Below, one piece after another: positions 49,757 through 63,900 of a DNA stretch of 64,000 nucleotides (its first letter is position 1; every line of letters starts with the position of its first letter). The notes beneath the pieces were generated by a model that saw only the letters and a program-made list of their open reading frames with translations, was not told the origin of the DNA and searched no databases. The position numbers were made by a program, and so were the translations under genes. The stretch is from the NCBI GenBank assembly GCA_013397865.1, contig VZTI01005063.1:745895-809894 (forward strand). Direction: 5' to 3'. The DNA comes from Struthidea cinerea (taxonomy: Eukaryota > Chordata > Aves > Passeriformes > Corcoracidae).

Positions 49757-50185
49757 CCCTTATACACTATCTCCCCCTTTCCCTGGGGAGCCTGTTCAGT
49801 GCTCAACCACCCTCTGGGTGAAGAACCTTTTCCTGATACCTAACCTTAACCACCCCTGATTCAGGCTCAAGCCATTCCCTCCAGTCCTCTCACTGGGCAC
49901 CACAGAGAAGAGATCAGTGTCTGCCCCTCCTCTTCCCCTCATGAGGATGTTGCAGACCACAATGAGGTCTTCCCTCAGTCTCCTCCAGGCTGAACAGACC
50001 AAGTGACCTCAACCCTCCTCATAAGGCTTCCCCTCAGGGCCCTTCACCATCCTCATGGCCTTCCTTTGGGCACTCTCTAATAGTTAATGTCTTTTTTATG
50101 TTGTGGTGCCCAAAACTGCTCACGGTGTTCAAGGTGAGGCCGCACCAGTGCACAGCAGAGAGGGACAATTGCCTCCTTTGCGCAG
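49757..50185 (-). mobile_element. CR1 LINE, 3' fragment upstream of ARHGAP18
   Basis: Read on the minus strand, the ORF2 C-terminal frame is seen at 49796-50002 (RGGADTDLFSVVPSERTGGN, then RKRFFTQRVVEH). The preceding part has GCCATGAGGATGGTGAAGGG and CCTGGAGGAGACTGAGGGAA. The internal sequence is very like the intron 1 copy at 19979-20472, for example the shared CACTGATCTCTTCTCTGTGG, so the two appear to be of the same CR1 subfamily, in opposite orientation. It is 5'-truncated and inactive. Confidence 0.93.
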
Positions 50186-53100
50186 AGTATTTTTTACTTA
50201 ATACAATAACAAATTGGCAGAAGGCACTATAATCTGGTCAGTAATATTTCCATCTCAGAATTTAGATGACTCCATCTATCTCTTACCATGGGACAAATTA
50301 TTTAAAATATCAAAGAATCATCAGCATCTCTTTTCCATCCTTTCTTGACCATAAAAGACAGTGCTGTGCCACTTTATATACTGTGAATGAAGAGACAGGC
50401 AGAGGCAAAGAGTTGAGGATTGCATTTTGTGTTAATGAAAGGTAACATTTTTGAAGGGGCACATAATTTCCAGACAGACTATCATCTCTGTATCAGTAAC
50501 TATGCATTTTAACAATCCCAGTATAGCAAATCAGCTGTGTAAACTTCTGGTTTCACCACTTTTTCCAAATGCATTTTCTACCATCTTTAAAATTGAAATA
50601 GAAGTGAGCACTTTCAGTAATTCAAGTATTTTACAATTTCTCATTGAAAAGGGGACTCACCTTGTATGTGAGCATAAATGACAAAGAAATTTGGTGGAAA
50701 ATATTACAAAGAAGATACCTCTAATACCATGTAGTTCTTCTACTCTTGAGGGGATATAGCACCTAATTATTTTACCTTTGTTTTGGAACATCTTACAGAA
50801 GTACATGAGGGGATAATCATCTGTAGGAGCTTTCATCACCTGCTGGCTGATGTACAAAAGCTTCAACTATAACAAGTACCTCCACTCCAGGAGACTTTAC
50901 TATTTTCTCAGAATTGTTACAGTGTTATTAATAAATATCAAAAAATCACATTTCTGTTAGCTTAGCCGGTTAGGAACAATCAAGTAGTACTCAAATGAAA
51001 ATCCTGTTGTTTGTGGTTTGCTTTTCTCAAGATGCAAGGTGAAGGACAAACCAGAAGCGTGGCAAAACCAGCACACAGGCCACAAACAAGCAAACCTCAA
51101 TTATTATACAAATGCTTTTTTCTCCCTCATTGCCTATATATGCAGATATATAATGATCAGCACTCCAATTTTTCTAATTGCCTAATAGGCATTACCATAG
51201 ATCATCTGAGATTCTCTTCTTAAAGCAACAGAAGATAAGGATTGATAAATAGATAAAAGGCAAATTGATAAATTATAAGGTAAATGCCTACATTGTAGAA
51301 CAAGAAGTTATCTTTCCATAGCTGAGATCATCAGTGTTTGTGAAGAAGGTAGCCTTACTTCATCAAAGGCTGAAAAAGATTTGGGAAATGGGGTTATAAT
51401 ACTGCAGTAGAATACTGCAGCTTTTCTACTGCCAGAGCACATGAAGCAAAATGGTGACCCCACTGGGGTCAGAGACTAAGCCTCTGCTGATTGTCCCGGA
51501 CTAATGTTTCAGCCCCCAGTTCCTGTCCTGTGAGCTCAGCATCACCTGCAGCACTTGGGCCCCTTTACAGTCATCTCTGAGGTGATGCAGGAGAGATGGG
51601 CACCAGGGTAGCTCCTACCAAGACTTCAGTCCCCTGGCCCAGTGCTGCTGGAGCTGGATGGTCCACCAGCCTGGCTTTGGGCTTGTAAGTTCTCTTTTGA
51701 GGAACAAACCAATAGATCCATGTTGTCTGAGGAACAAATAAACAGATCCATAGAACTGTTTGCTCTCTGGGTTTTGGATTCATAAGAGATTTGCAATATT
51801 TAAGTATTTAAATTGCTTTTTCCTTGTGGTTCGTTTCTTTGTTGTTTTTTTTTTTCATTGGGGGATAATTACAGGACAATGAATATTTCCTCATCCTGCT
51901 TTCTTTTTGCATTTTTTGCTTAGATCACCTTCTGATTTATTTCAACATCATTCTTTGTTCCGGAGAGGTCTTTTAAGAAATAGCACTATGGTAAAAAACT
52001 AGAGCACTCTTTCTTTTGGGTAAAAAAAACCAAAACAGACAGGAGAAGGGAACAGCAATGTGAAATTCCACAAGAACTCATGTACAATTATTCCCTCCAC
52101 AGCTCCCACCACAATGATGGGATTACCAGGTGTCAGCTCCCTCTCCCTTTCTTGTTCAGAAAGATATTTACAGTTCATGCTGGACACTTGTCAACAGCAC
52201 CCAAGTCTTAGACACATCCCAAAGGAATTAGAAGAATTTTGAGATGGAAGGTTTCTCACTAGGGCCTTCTACACTTTAATTTTGCCAGTTGAACTCTTCC
52301 AGAATTGATACAGGAAAAACACACTAGTGTAGTTAAGTTTTATCAATATAAGAGTATTTGTAACATTCAATACCTGCTCAGGTATTTAGGTGGCTGTAGT
52401 AAAGTGCTTTTCTATTGCAGCCACAGTAGGGCTTTTCCTAGCATAGCTATCGTTTCTAAAAATCCACATTTGTCACTGAAATAGGCTGGTTTTCAGGAGC
52501 GCAAAAGCCCAAAAAGCACTTCCAAAAATTAGAAAAATTATCTCCAGCCACTGAACCTTCAGACATGTCTTAGTTTTAGTTTTACCAAAGCAGCAGCACA
52601 AACATCACGTCTTTATGATGGTTTTGGGGATCCTGGCCATGAATAAACAGTTAAGGAGAAAAAAGCGACATGCTCACCAAAATAATTTTTTTCATTAGCC
52701 TGTTTTTTCCCTTGAGTTGCTTTGGAGCACCACTAAAATTTAAGACAAAATTGCTATAAAAGATTATTGTTACTCTAACAGCAGATGCTCATAGGAGCAG
52801 TTTTCAAACTGAAGATTTTGCTTTTTCCTAGCCCCAGTTTCAGAGTTATCTATTTGTGGAAACATCAGGTTATTATCTATCCAAAGTGCATTTCATTATA
52901 GTAATCACAGGAAGATATTTTCACAATGAATCAGCCCAATGTATAATGTGTGCTTAAACATTACGGAGAAATATATATTACAATATATAACCATAATAGT
53001 TTTAAATGTCTTAAGTGCTGCCTAATGTACTATTCACATGGGCAAAATTGGAATGTTGTTTTTCCCCTTGAAGCAGGTACATAATTTTTTAGCTGCCAAC

Positions 53101-54447
53101 AAGCTGTGAAATAGTAATAATTTATTTTTACTATTAGGATGTTGCCATGTTTCAAGTACCCTGCTTCAATCAGTAGAATTCCCTACTTTTAACTATTCAT
53201 TCAGACTATTGTAGCTATTTTAGTCAATCTAATTTCCTATCCTCTTGGCTGCAGATAAGTACTTTAATGAAAAGCATGGCCAAAATTTTAAAATAAAGCT
53301 TCATCACAGTTGCTTTGCAAGGACCCACTACGTGTACTGTATTTTGTATTATTCACATTTAGGGTCTGAAAGTACAGAAGTGTTGGAATAGATGATTAAG
53401 TACCATTCTTAAATTATAGTCATATTGCAAAGTACAGAAGAATACTGGGAATATACTTACAAATCTCCCAACAGCATTTACTGTACTATACTTGGTGTAT
53501 GTCAGAAAGACTTTTAAGTCATAAAAGTACATGGCAAACTCTTTTGGCATAGCATATTCTTACTGAAGCAAACAATGTGCATTCATAGTAAAATAAGTAT
53601 TGGCCTAAATTGTACAGTCAGATCAGGTTTTCTGTTAAGAGGCTGATTGTCCCAAACATCCAAACAAAATATAATGGAAGCTGTGTTTATGTTTAAACAA
53701 TATTCAGATTTAAACTATATTAAATACCATTTCTAATTCAGGACTTAGTTGAATATACCTTGCTCATACAAGTAATCCTAGTTTTTTGACTGCAGGCTAC
53801 TGTAATTATAGGATCAATTTTAAAAAGCCACCAAACACTCATAGAGAGCAGAGAAGGTGGTCTACAGGTGAAGACAGGGAACTAAATTATTAAGATACAA
53901 ACCTCAAAGGAGAAAAAAAGAGTTATATCAATGGATTGTTCACTGTCTCTTCCAGCAGCAGCACTAAGGGGAATTAATGGTAACTGCAACGAAGAAACTG
54001 ATTCAGAGCAAACTGAAGGGGGTGGCATTTCACATAATGTGTCATTAAACAGTGTTATTGCTTGCCACAGGATGCTGGTGAAGCTAAAAGCTTACACAAG
54101 TTCTCGGCAAGAGCGGACATGTTTGCGGAAAATGTATCCATGGACTATTGCTAAACACATAGAAAGAACATCTGGCTCAGGAATTGCCTGGCAGCGTATG
54201 GCTGCAAGCTGGTGAAAGCATTGGGAATATTGCCCCTTCTTTAAAACTCTTTTATGGGTGTCTTTTAAACAAGTAGGATACAGGTAAATGGACTTTCTAT
54301 CCAAACTGGTAAAGCTACTTTTATGTTCAAATAGGCCATAATTTAAAATAATTCTGGTTCCTTGCAACAATGAAAGTAATGAAGATGCATGTGAATGACA
54401 AAAAGTAGAAATTATTACTTAGTATATAGGACACTAGCAAAAGTATC

Positions 54448-54453
54448 TTTATT
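54448..54453 (-). terminator. Possible polyadenylation signal for the 54.5-kb exon
   Basis: TTTATT on the plus strand reads AATAAA on the minus strand, about 50 bases after the stop codon of the candidate exon. In AT-rich DNA such hexamers are frequent by chance, so it only supports the exon weakly. Confidence 0.25.
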
Positions 54454-54502
54454 ACACTGCATTATTTTAAAAAATAACTTTTTTAAAAGTAACACATCCT
54501 AT

Positions 54503-54717
54503 TTAATTTATGTTTGAATTTATTGAACTTTCTGAGGATACTATTTCCTGATTATATTGAAAACCATCACCTTTCAAGGAAATCTGGATCACATTTACCA
54601 TGCAGTTGTCACAAGTAACTCTCAGGAACTCATTCCCAACCATGGATCTTGTGATGTACAGGTTGGCCTGCTCCGGCTTTGCAGAAATGAAGCAATTCTT
54701 CAACTCTAGCCCCGTAG
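54503..54717 (-). CDS. Possible 3'-terminal coding exon of an unassigned gene
   Basis: On the minus strand a TTTCAG acceptor (54723-54718) is followed by an open frame of about 70 codons to a TAA at 54505-54503. A minus-strand AATAAA lies 50 bases further on. The peptide begins TGLELKNCFISAKPEQANLY, later has VGNEFLRVTCDNCMVNVIQ, and ends with a polar tail. Composition looks protein-like (mixed hydrophobic and charged residues, four Cys, few low-complexity runs). I do not recognise the family. It is not TMEM244, the gene I would expect upstream of ARHGAP18 from human gene order. No preceding exon could be identified on this strand between 54.7 and 64 kb. It may be a relic or a chance frame. 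Confidence 0.3.
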
Positions 54718-57700
54718 CTGAAACATTTTAAACACAGAGTAACAGTGACAGTGTACTTATCTGCAGAACACAGGCCCCTTTCTAAATTGCAAGCCATGTT
54801 CCTGGCTCACAGTGGTTGTTCAGTGTTATCTTAATTCAGTGAATTATGTATTCACAAAATAAACATGCATTTAAATTTTAACAGTGCACTTTAGTCAGTG
54901 AAACTGTTGTGTTTATGCCCTGATTGGAAATGTAAATATCAAAAATGTCAGCGGACAAACAGAAAGACATCTGCATCACTGAGTTTCTGAGTGATATTTT
55001 GAGTTAATGAATAAAACCTGCCAAATGTCTTTTGCTACAGCAAAAAGTAAAAATATTTAGAACACTTCTGGATTAGAAGACTTTCTAAAAAACAATCTGT
55101 TCTCACTGTAAAATGTCAGTACATATTATCAGGTCCTATGTTCTTCAAAAAATTACGTTTGCAGGCATCACCAGAGCTCATAATCCAGCTCATATTGATG
55201 CCCAAAGACTGTCCTGATGATTTTTTGGTTTTGGTGTTATGTTTGAGTCAGCAGGACTGAAACCTAAGAATGAATTTTAAATAAGCTTTATTTACTTCAG
55301 ATTAAACCAAGGTAGATGGTGCAAAAAAAAGAAATCCCCTTGAGAATAGTCCCAAGAACTCATCTGTTTGAAGATGGTGTTAAATACAATATACACAGCA
55401 GATCTTTAATATAAGCAGATAATTCCATATTTTGTTTCCTTCCATTTCATTCCTAAACACTTGATCACTATTCACACATTCTGCAGTATCATGAAAATAC
55501 CTGCAATATTTCATTTTATCTGTTAGGGCCTACAGTTTTTTATTTTGCCCCAACTATTTGTATTTGCATGCAAAGTCTCACTTCTGGAAGCAGCTAACAC
55601 AAAGGAGAACTGCAGAATCAAGTGATTTGCTAAGTTAACAATCTCAGCATGACTCTTAGCTAATACAAGAGTAGGTTCAAAGATCTCTGAATCACAAATT
55701 AATAGTTGCACAAATCCCAGAGCATGATTCCAGAAATGAATGAGAAGTTCAGTCTCTGTGCAGCCAGGTCATGGGTTGGGTGCTCCAGCCTGAGGAACCA
55801 TCAGCCTCAAACATTAAAGAATTTTGTTTCTCACAGCGTGTATCTAATAGGAAGAGTAGAACCATTTTTTTCCTTTCTATCCTGCTATTAGCAGTATTCT
55901 GTGTTTTGCAAAATAGACAGCAGTTTTGTTTTCACTTCCCTCAACAGCTACGAGGCTAGAGCAGGTGTATTTTGGGAGACTTTGGACATAAGTCCATTTT
56001 CCCCCGAAGCTGGGATTTCTGCTGCTGGAAATTCTGAGATGACTTTGAGTATTTCTGCCATCAATAATTAGAATTGTTTATAATAATTGTCTGGATCAGA
56101 GCAAAGTAGTTCCTAATCTGACACTCACATAATCCCCTTTGCCTGTGTATTTGAGAGATTCGTACCTTTGGGGTGATCTACAGCACACATACACACAGTG
56201 CTGGGCAATGGTGGGTGCAAACCAGCTGCCTTCTGCAGCTTCCATTCTTCTTGTAAATACTGACATCCTTATTTTCTATTCAGAGGATTTCACCTGAAAT
56301 TATAATAAAGTTTATAGTCTTGAAAGGTACAGAATTATTTGCCTAACTTTGCCTGATTTTTAGTGTGACCCTTTTTTCCCTCCCCTTTATCCATGCCTGA
56401 ATTCCATTGTGTTCCCAAGCTAAACTTAGAAAACATACATAAAGGAAAACATAAATCTTCAGGTTAAATTCTCCAGCTTCACAACCAACAGTGGTCACTA
56501 TTCTGTGCATCACCAACTCAAAAGGAGATTTTTTCTGTTAAAAAAGAATACAAATGCTCAGTCTTCTGCTTTCAAGGAATACTTCGTCATCTAGCAAGCT
56601 TTTATCCCCAATACCAAATGCATTCAATATATGTGGGCATACTGTCAGTCAAACCAGCACCTATAATGGGACTATGATCCAACAGTGTTCAAAACAGATT
56701 CTCATGGATGAGTTTCAGAACTCCAAGATTCACCTAAGTACTCCAACAATTTGAAGCTCAGGGAATAGGTGAGGCAAATGTATTTTTGTGTCTTGAAAGT
56801 AGCAGCTGTCAGGAAATACAGCAATGTCAGCCTCCAGTAGCTTCAAAAGACTCTACGAGCTCCATGCTTGGCCTTCTGCCAAGAGTGGTGATTACAAAGT
56901 GTCATGACATGCAATGCTTACTCATTTTTCTTATGTGCCCCAAATGCCTGGGTTTTCTCCTCATGACAAGTTTTGGATCCTGTTGTTCCTAACTACAGAA
57001 CTAAATAAAGTGCTGGTGCAGAACAATGTCTGTTGGTTCTTTGGGTACTTACTAAAGCAGCGTACAAATATAAACAAGACTGTACTATATGTAACATATG
57101 GATACATTTAAGACGGTTTTATTATGATACACTGTTCGTATTTACTAAAACATGAAATGGAATGACTGAGCTTGTAATGGTGCAAGTAACAATCTACCAC
57201 CATTTTTTTTCCCGTCAGATTAAGAAGGAAACAGCTGTTGTCAGATGGCAGCATGATGCCAGTAGTCGAACAGGAAGGATTACAGCATTCAAGTCGTCTT
57301 AATCCTAGTGCATAAGCATTAATAGAGGCTTTTCTTTCACCACAAATGGCTAATGTAGCTAAGCTCTGACACTGGTCTGAACTTCTCACTTACCTAGGGA
57401 AACTATATGCTGTTAGCAGCGTAGTAGAAGAACTAATATTTCCTTTAATAACAATGTCATGGAGGATTTACAGATCTGATGTAAACCATTAAATTGACAC
57501 CACGAAGCCCAGAACATTAAAAATGTATCTCTACATTAGCTGTAAAGACACCTTGAAAGAAAACATAACATCCTTTACTGCACTTAAATCTATTAGAAAC
57601 AGCTCATTATGATTTCCTATTTATCAAATTGATCTGGACCTTATACTCTGCTGTGTGAGAGAGTTCAAAGGAAATTGCTAAGGGCACAGAGTGCAGGGGG

Positions 57701-57972
57701 AGTCAGTAAATACCAGGCAGTTCATTGCATAGAAACTGCTTTTGTTTAAGAGCAGAAACACTGTTCTGAAAAACTAAGACATTTCAAAGTGGCATTTACT
57801 TAAACACCTCTGTTCTATCCTCATTTCATGTCTGTCTATCCCATTACACTGAAGGCCTTTGTTGATCCCATTTCTATCTAGTACATGTATGTGTGCATGC
57901 ATTCGTAATTCTTATTTTTAAATGAATCTTAAAAACACCTACTTACCTCATATCACTACTAGATACTATGAT

Positions 57973-57995
57973 ATTAAAATACTATGTATTTTAAT
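57973..57995. repeat. 10-bp inverted repeat (hairpin)
   Basis: ATTAAAATAC (57973-57982), a TAT loop, then GTATTTTAAT (57986-57995) is a perfect small hairpin in AT-rich intergenic DNA. Confidence 0.9.
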
Positions 57996-60900
57996 GTTCT
58001 TTTATTATCATCTATATTTTGATGAGTTTTACTGCTATTATTAATATTACAACAGCAGTAGTTTTTAAAATTCTTTCAATTTTGAGTCAGTTTTTATTGA
58101 CCTTACTGGGTATATCACTTACCAGAAAGCTGAGAGCCAGTGTGGCACTGTGGTGAAGAAAAGCTAAGGATAAATTTGCTGCTGCAAGTAGTTCAAAGGA
58201 TTATCACACAGCCCAATCCTTCAATTTTATTAGAAATTGATCCCTTAACTGAATTAACTATCCAAGCAGGTTTTTATCCAAATTAAGTTTCCTTCTTAAG
58301 TTTGTCTAGAGGCAGATGGTACCCTTTAAAGATTATTGGAGATATAAACCATTCTATCTTATATATGTAATTATAAATCAATACTATGTCCCTAATTCAT
58401 AGAGAACATGTGCATTTCTGTGGCTATGAAATCTCTTGTCTCATTATGCCCAGGTCTAAAAGCATTTACTGTCATAATAGCAAAATGTAGTATTTATCAG
58501 AGTTGTTAATCTGCTGCTAGTGCTGGCCACCAAATGCAGGGCCATATGTTTCTCTGCTGGGAAGAACAGATAGGACCAAAATTCTTTTCACAGAATCAAA
58601 ATTTTGTACAGGAAAAATACATGATAGATCAGTTCTCCTCTTGCACCCTCCCTTTGCTGTAGACCTCAAACCCTAATTCCTCCATCTGATGACTGTTCAA
58701 ATTTCTGTGGCTCTGTTGGACACACAGTGGCTAAGAGTTCTTTCTGGGTTGCTGGCTTCTAGTAAATGTAAGTAAAATGTGCTTGTCTGTATTTTTTTAT
58801 TGAGTTGACTTTTGATTAATTTTCACTGTATTCAAGCTTCTGCTTTAAATCTCTGCCATCTCAAATCTTACTTTAAACAGCACTGTTTCTTGTTTTGATC
58901 TTTGTGGTGCAGAAAGAAAAACTATTGAAGAGATGCAACTCTTCCTTCCAAGTTGATGGACTCTGATGGCCACACTGGCTTCTTTTTTTTATCCGGAGAT
59001 TATGAAGGAAGTTTTGACAATACAAAGGGAGAACGAGGCTGATAAAGGTTTATACTTATTACATGATAGACATCAAGCATCCATTGATTCTATTGATCAC
59101 TCTTGCATGGAAAAAATAAAAAAGTAATATTAGGCTTTTCAATCCTTACTGCAGTCAGTTTTGCTGAGATGATATGTCAGGAAGGATTAATGGAAATAAG
59201 CATCAGAGGAGGAAGAGTGAGGAAATGAAGTATTCCACACATACTGTTTTGCTCCCTAAGAGAATGAGGAAAACAAGCTCACAGTTACTGCAGCCATCTC
59301 CTTTCCAGGGCTGGAAAAGTCACCATACGGGCTACCCAGCCAAGGCCATGCCTGGTTTGACAGGTAGTATCAGACAGAGGAGACGCTGTCTGAGAAATAT
59401 CTGCCAACCATCCTTCTCCTTGGTGGCAAGGGTCCTCTTCCCCCTCCAAGCAGTATAAGTGCCTCTCTTCTATTGCATCTGGCAAGCTGGGTGGAAAGCT
59501 GAAATGGTGAGTGTCCCAGGGCTCTGATAATCCTCCTGCCTTTGTGTGGTTTCCGGGAGGTGTCACATGGAGCAGAATGGTGAGAAATTAAATGATAACA
59601 AAACATCGGTGATGACCTTCTTTAGTCAAAGATATAGTTAAGTTCAACTGAGGGGAAACTGCTGGGTTGACACTCTTAATTCATTCTGAGAATTTTTTTG
59701 TTATTTATCATAGATTGGTCAGAAAATGGTTTAAGCCATTTCAAAGCAGTGATGAACGAATATCCTTTTTGAGCCAGAAGTGCTGACGGAAGAGGGTAAC
59801 TTCTTTGCAGAGCTGGAATACAAACATTTAGTAATCCTTTTTAATCAAAATGAGCTGAATTGACAACTTTAAATAGCATGTTGTTACTAACAGCATTTTG
59901 CTGAGTACATGCTTTTTACATTGCATGTCACTTTTAAATAAAAATAAGAGTTCAGGCTTACACGCAGATGATTCCCAAGCCTAAAACCTTGAGTTCTCTG
60001 TTCTACAGCCTCACCACAGGCTTCTCAGATGTTCAATATCTTCTGAAGGGTTGGCAGCTCCATAAAGATCACTGACAAGTGTGCAGCATCTTCGGTTGAG
60101 AAAATAAATGGATTTATCTAAACACTGTATAAAGCATGAGCAAAAGGTCTACAAGAAAGGAGGGGGGAGGGAGGAGCAGCAGGGGATGATAAGAAAGCTC
60201 TGTCTTAAAAGTCAAAATGTAGGGATAAATTAAAAATTGCCAAAAGTCAAGCAGACTCCTGACAGTTGACAGGTCTTGACACATAGCAATATAGATTAAA
60301 TTATGTATACTATTTTTTGATAGTATAGAGAAAAAGAGAAATTAAATGACAGTGAAGTTGCTGCACAGTAAGAATGAAGTTGAGATCAAAGATAATGTTG
60401 GCATGGCCACCCCAAAACTTCCTGACTCAATACTCTTTCAGGATAATGACAGCAAAAGCCAGACAGCTCCTGAAAGTCTGTGGATAACACTACACTGTAT
60501 TCAAGAGAGAAGCAAAGTTTTTAAGGTTCGGTAAAATTAAGGCAGGCAGAATAGATAATCATCTGTCCTTGACATAATTCCCCGAATTCGATAGTAAGGT
60601 GATTACAAAAATCTATCAGCTCAAGTGATGTCATATTACCACAGAATGTCAACATAACATAACAAACAAAATTCAGAAAGACAAAAACTGAAAAACTGAC
60701 AACTTTACGCCTGTTGCTCTGAGCTTGACATTGTGCAAGTCTTTTTTGGGAGCTTCAAAGGAAAGCATATTTTGAGACACAGAGTTAAATGGAAAGCTGG
60801 GATAAAATACAAGGCATTATTTACATTTACCAAAGTAAATACAGATTTAAATAATAAAATAGCTTGTATTAAGGATGGGGGGGGGCTGCAGGATATCTAT

Positions 60901-63900
60901 CCTATATGGCCTTCAGTATTGCATTTGATACTGGAACACATAAGGACCATAACTACATACAGAGCTAAACAGGAGAGTGGGAACAGCTCAAGTTTGTAAA
61001 CTGGGGAAAGGCTTATCTGAAAAGAGACAGCAATGCATTACGCTGAAAAGCAAACCAATGAACTGGGGGAGTCTTCGTACTAAAATTTCTCTAGATTCCC
61101 TCTTACTAATGATTTTATTATTTCATATCTTTGTTTCACAACTTTGGACAGAAAGAAGCATGTGAAATTTACAGATATTATAAAATTAAGGATATCAATT
61201 TAGAGAAAGCCCAGGATATTGTACAGGAAAAATGGATGAATGAAAGGACTGAAAAAATAAAAATCATACACAAGTGCATGAATTTAATAGACTTAATAAC
61301 TAGATTTTATGCTATAAGCCAGGGGACTCATCAGTTCGAAATGACACATACTAATTGGTCATAAGGCAACCATCAAACATGGTGGTGTACAGCAATAAAA
61401 AAGGTATCAGCAGTTCTGTGTAGATCTAGCTATATCAGGCTAGATAGCAGAGATTTAATATCATCACAGGCATTGATCACACATTAATTAAAATTATAGT
61501 GTCACTTTCAATCACTCATAATCCAGAAAGATGTGGTCAAATGTGGACAATCACAGGGAAAAGAGCAGAATCTACTCAACACGAGCAGCTAAGAAGAAGC
61601 AATAAAATTGTTTTTTGTGAGTACTCATGAACATATATATCTTGGGTGGAAAAATCAATTTCATTTCATGGAAAATGTCAATACAAAAGAAATATGTAAA
61701 AACTTTCCACTGGCAACTGTAGGTAGACAATTAGAAACTAATTTCTAAATTTCAAGGGGAGCATGGCTCCATCCAGCACACCCATAGAGAAGGACAAACA
61801 GCCTAAGCTTTAAAAAAGTTCCGTATGTTTATGAAGTGGATTACAGATAGTGGCTTTTTTATAAGCTGCAAGGTAGCACTCAGAGAGATAGAAAGTTCTT
61901 TTCAACCTGGCATCCTTATGTGTTGTGTTCCTACACCAGGGTATAAGATACAATGCAGTGGGTACATCAGATATTTAAAAAAAAAAAAAATTGTTAAAGA
62001 CACATTAAGCTTCTAAAAGAAAATGAACTCAAGAACTTCAGAAGTCAACAACATCAGGTCTATGTGTCCCAACATGACAATTGTTTTAGTGTATAATTTT
62101 ACAAATCAAAGAAAATCATCCACAAGTATATCTTTGGCTTGAGCGGGGAGGAGGGACTGGTAGAATAAAAGACCAGCCAATGGTCCATGCAGACCGTTTG
62201 TATGCTACTGCAAGACCATAAGGAGCCATAAAATTATACCTGTGCTCCATAACCTCACCTGCAGCACTCAGCAGAACCCTGTGTCCTTTACTTGACCATC
62301 AGAGATGGCCACACTAGTACCAAGCCCAGAAATCATCACAGCTCCATGGAATGCTCCAAGAAAGACATGAAACTTCTGAAAACAGTTTCACAGGGAAACA
62401 CTTTGCCCTAGTATGGTAGCCAGGGATGCTGAACCAAGAGGTCCAGACTGTGTGTTTCTGTAACAGCAACAGCAGCAGCTTCAACCTCTGCTGGGCCTCT
62501 AAGCATGAGGTAGCTGTGTTCCTTCCTCTGCTTCTTCATCCTCTCAGGAGAAGGATGAGGAAACATGCTCCTTCCTCAAGCTAACCACGCACCACCAAAT
62601 GCTGAGGTGTTGGAGCAGCATCGGTACAGTGTCTTGTCCAAACTTCTTGAACCGAGGCTCCTTTAAGAAAAATGTGCCAGTCCAGTTAGGAATGTTCCTC
62701 AGGCAGGATTCAGTCCATCAGCCACATCCTAAACCATGCAGACCCAAACCATTCATTTTAAGAAGCATATTGTTAAGTTCACACACATTTCAATACGGCA
62801 CAACCTAAGTGAGATCTTTTGATGAACGTAAAGGGAATGAGGGATGAAGTAAGATGTAACTGACAGTATACGCAGAAGCTTTTTTTATTTGCTGGACAAC
62901 TCTTCAAAGATATAAAAATTTCATATGAAAAAGCAGGAATCTCATGACAGTTCCAAAATAGTGTTATTATTTGCTGCTACAACTAAAATTGCATTTCCTG
63001 TGACCACTTTGAGAGGCAGGTTGTGAAAATTAATAATTAATTGATAAAAAAATTTGAACTTCCAAAATAGCATTTCAAGCCTGGGACTGTGCTTTTCCAC
63101 ATGCGTAGTTTAAGCATTTGCAATTCCTAAAATGAAGAACTACACCAGCCATGCTTCAGTTTGAATTTCTGCAATACAATTAACTGTGGAAATCTCCTTG
63201 GTAGCATCGAATATTCAGTCTCCCCATGAATGTCTTACATTCATAAGTCCTTGTCTTCAGTTTGCTTGTGTTGCCTGGTGTTGTCATTGGGAACTGCTCT
63301 ATCTGCTGCCATCTCCTTTGTCTGTTGTTCTCAAGAATCACTGCTCATTTCTCTTTTTTTTGTGCACTGCTCTGCTCTCACTTGGTGCACAATCTTTACT
63401 TACGTAGAGATAATTACATAAAGCATATTTATATGAAAGCATCTCGCCTTGCTGAGAACCTAATTTAGTATTCTTACGATTAGTTTCTTGGCTGATCCAT
63501 TTCCATCCAGTGAGCCTGCTTTTGTCTGACTGAAACTAATCAGAAGTTTATGACTCAGCTGAATGGGGTTTAAATGGTACACAACCATGCTCTATGAGGG
63601 TTAATTAGTTGAGGTAAGTATAAGAGACCAAGTACTGCTACATGATTTCTTCTAGCGCTATGAGCATTGCATTTCAGTGTATTTACTTCTGATTTTCAGA
63701 AAGGGGACTGTTTAGAATAGTTGTATAGAGCCCAAGGTTTTAATATTGTTCCCGTAGATTCAGGACCCTTTGTTTTCTAAGGTGTCAGATTCAAAGACAG
63801 GTTCCTATGATGTCCACATTTCTTCTAACTGTGCAAGTCCTAAAGTGATTTGAATTAATTATCTACTCCTCAGTAAGTACTGAATTAAGGGCATACTTAC

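Noticed and set aside
57108..57389. Minus-strand 93-codon frame with a Cys-rich part and a CCTAG|GTAAGT motif just upstream
   Set aside because: The frame starts at GTG right after an in-frame stop. The nearby splice-like motif is a donor facing the wrong side of the frame, or an acceptor that would read straight into that stop. There is no coherent exon.
60733..61364. Consecutive plus-strand frames rich in Lys and Ile, suggesting a broken retroelement
   Set aside because: No reverse transcriptase, integrase or gag motif can be seen, and there are no flanking repeats.
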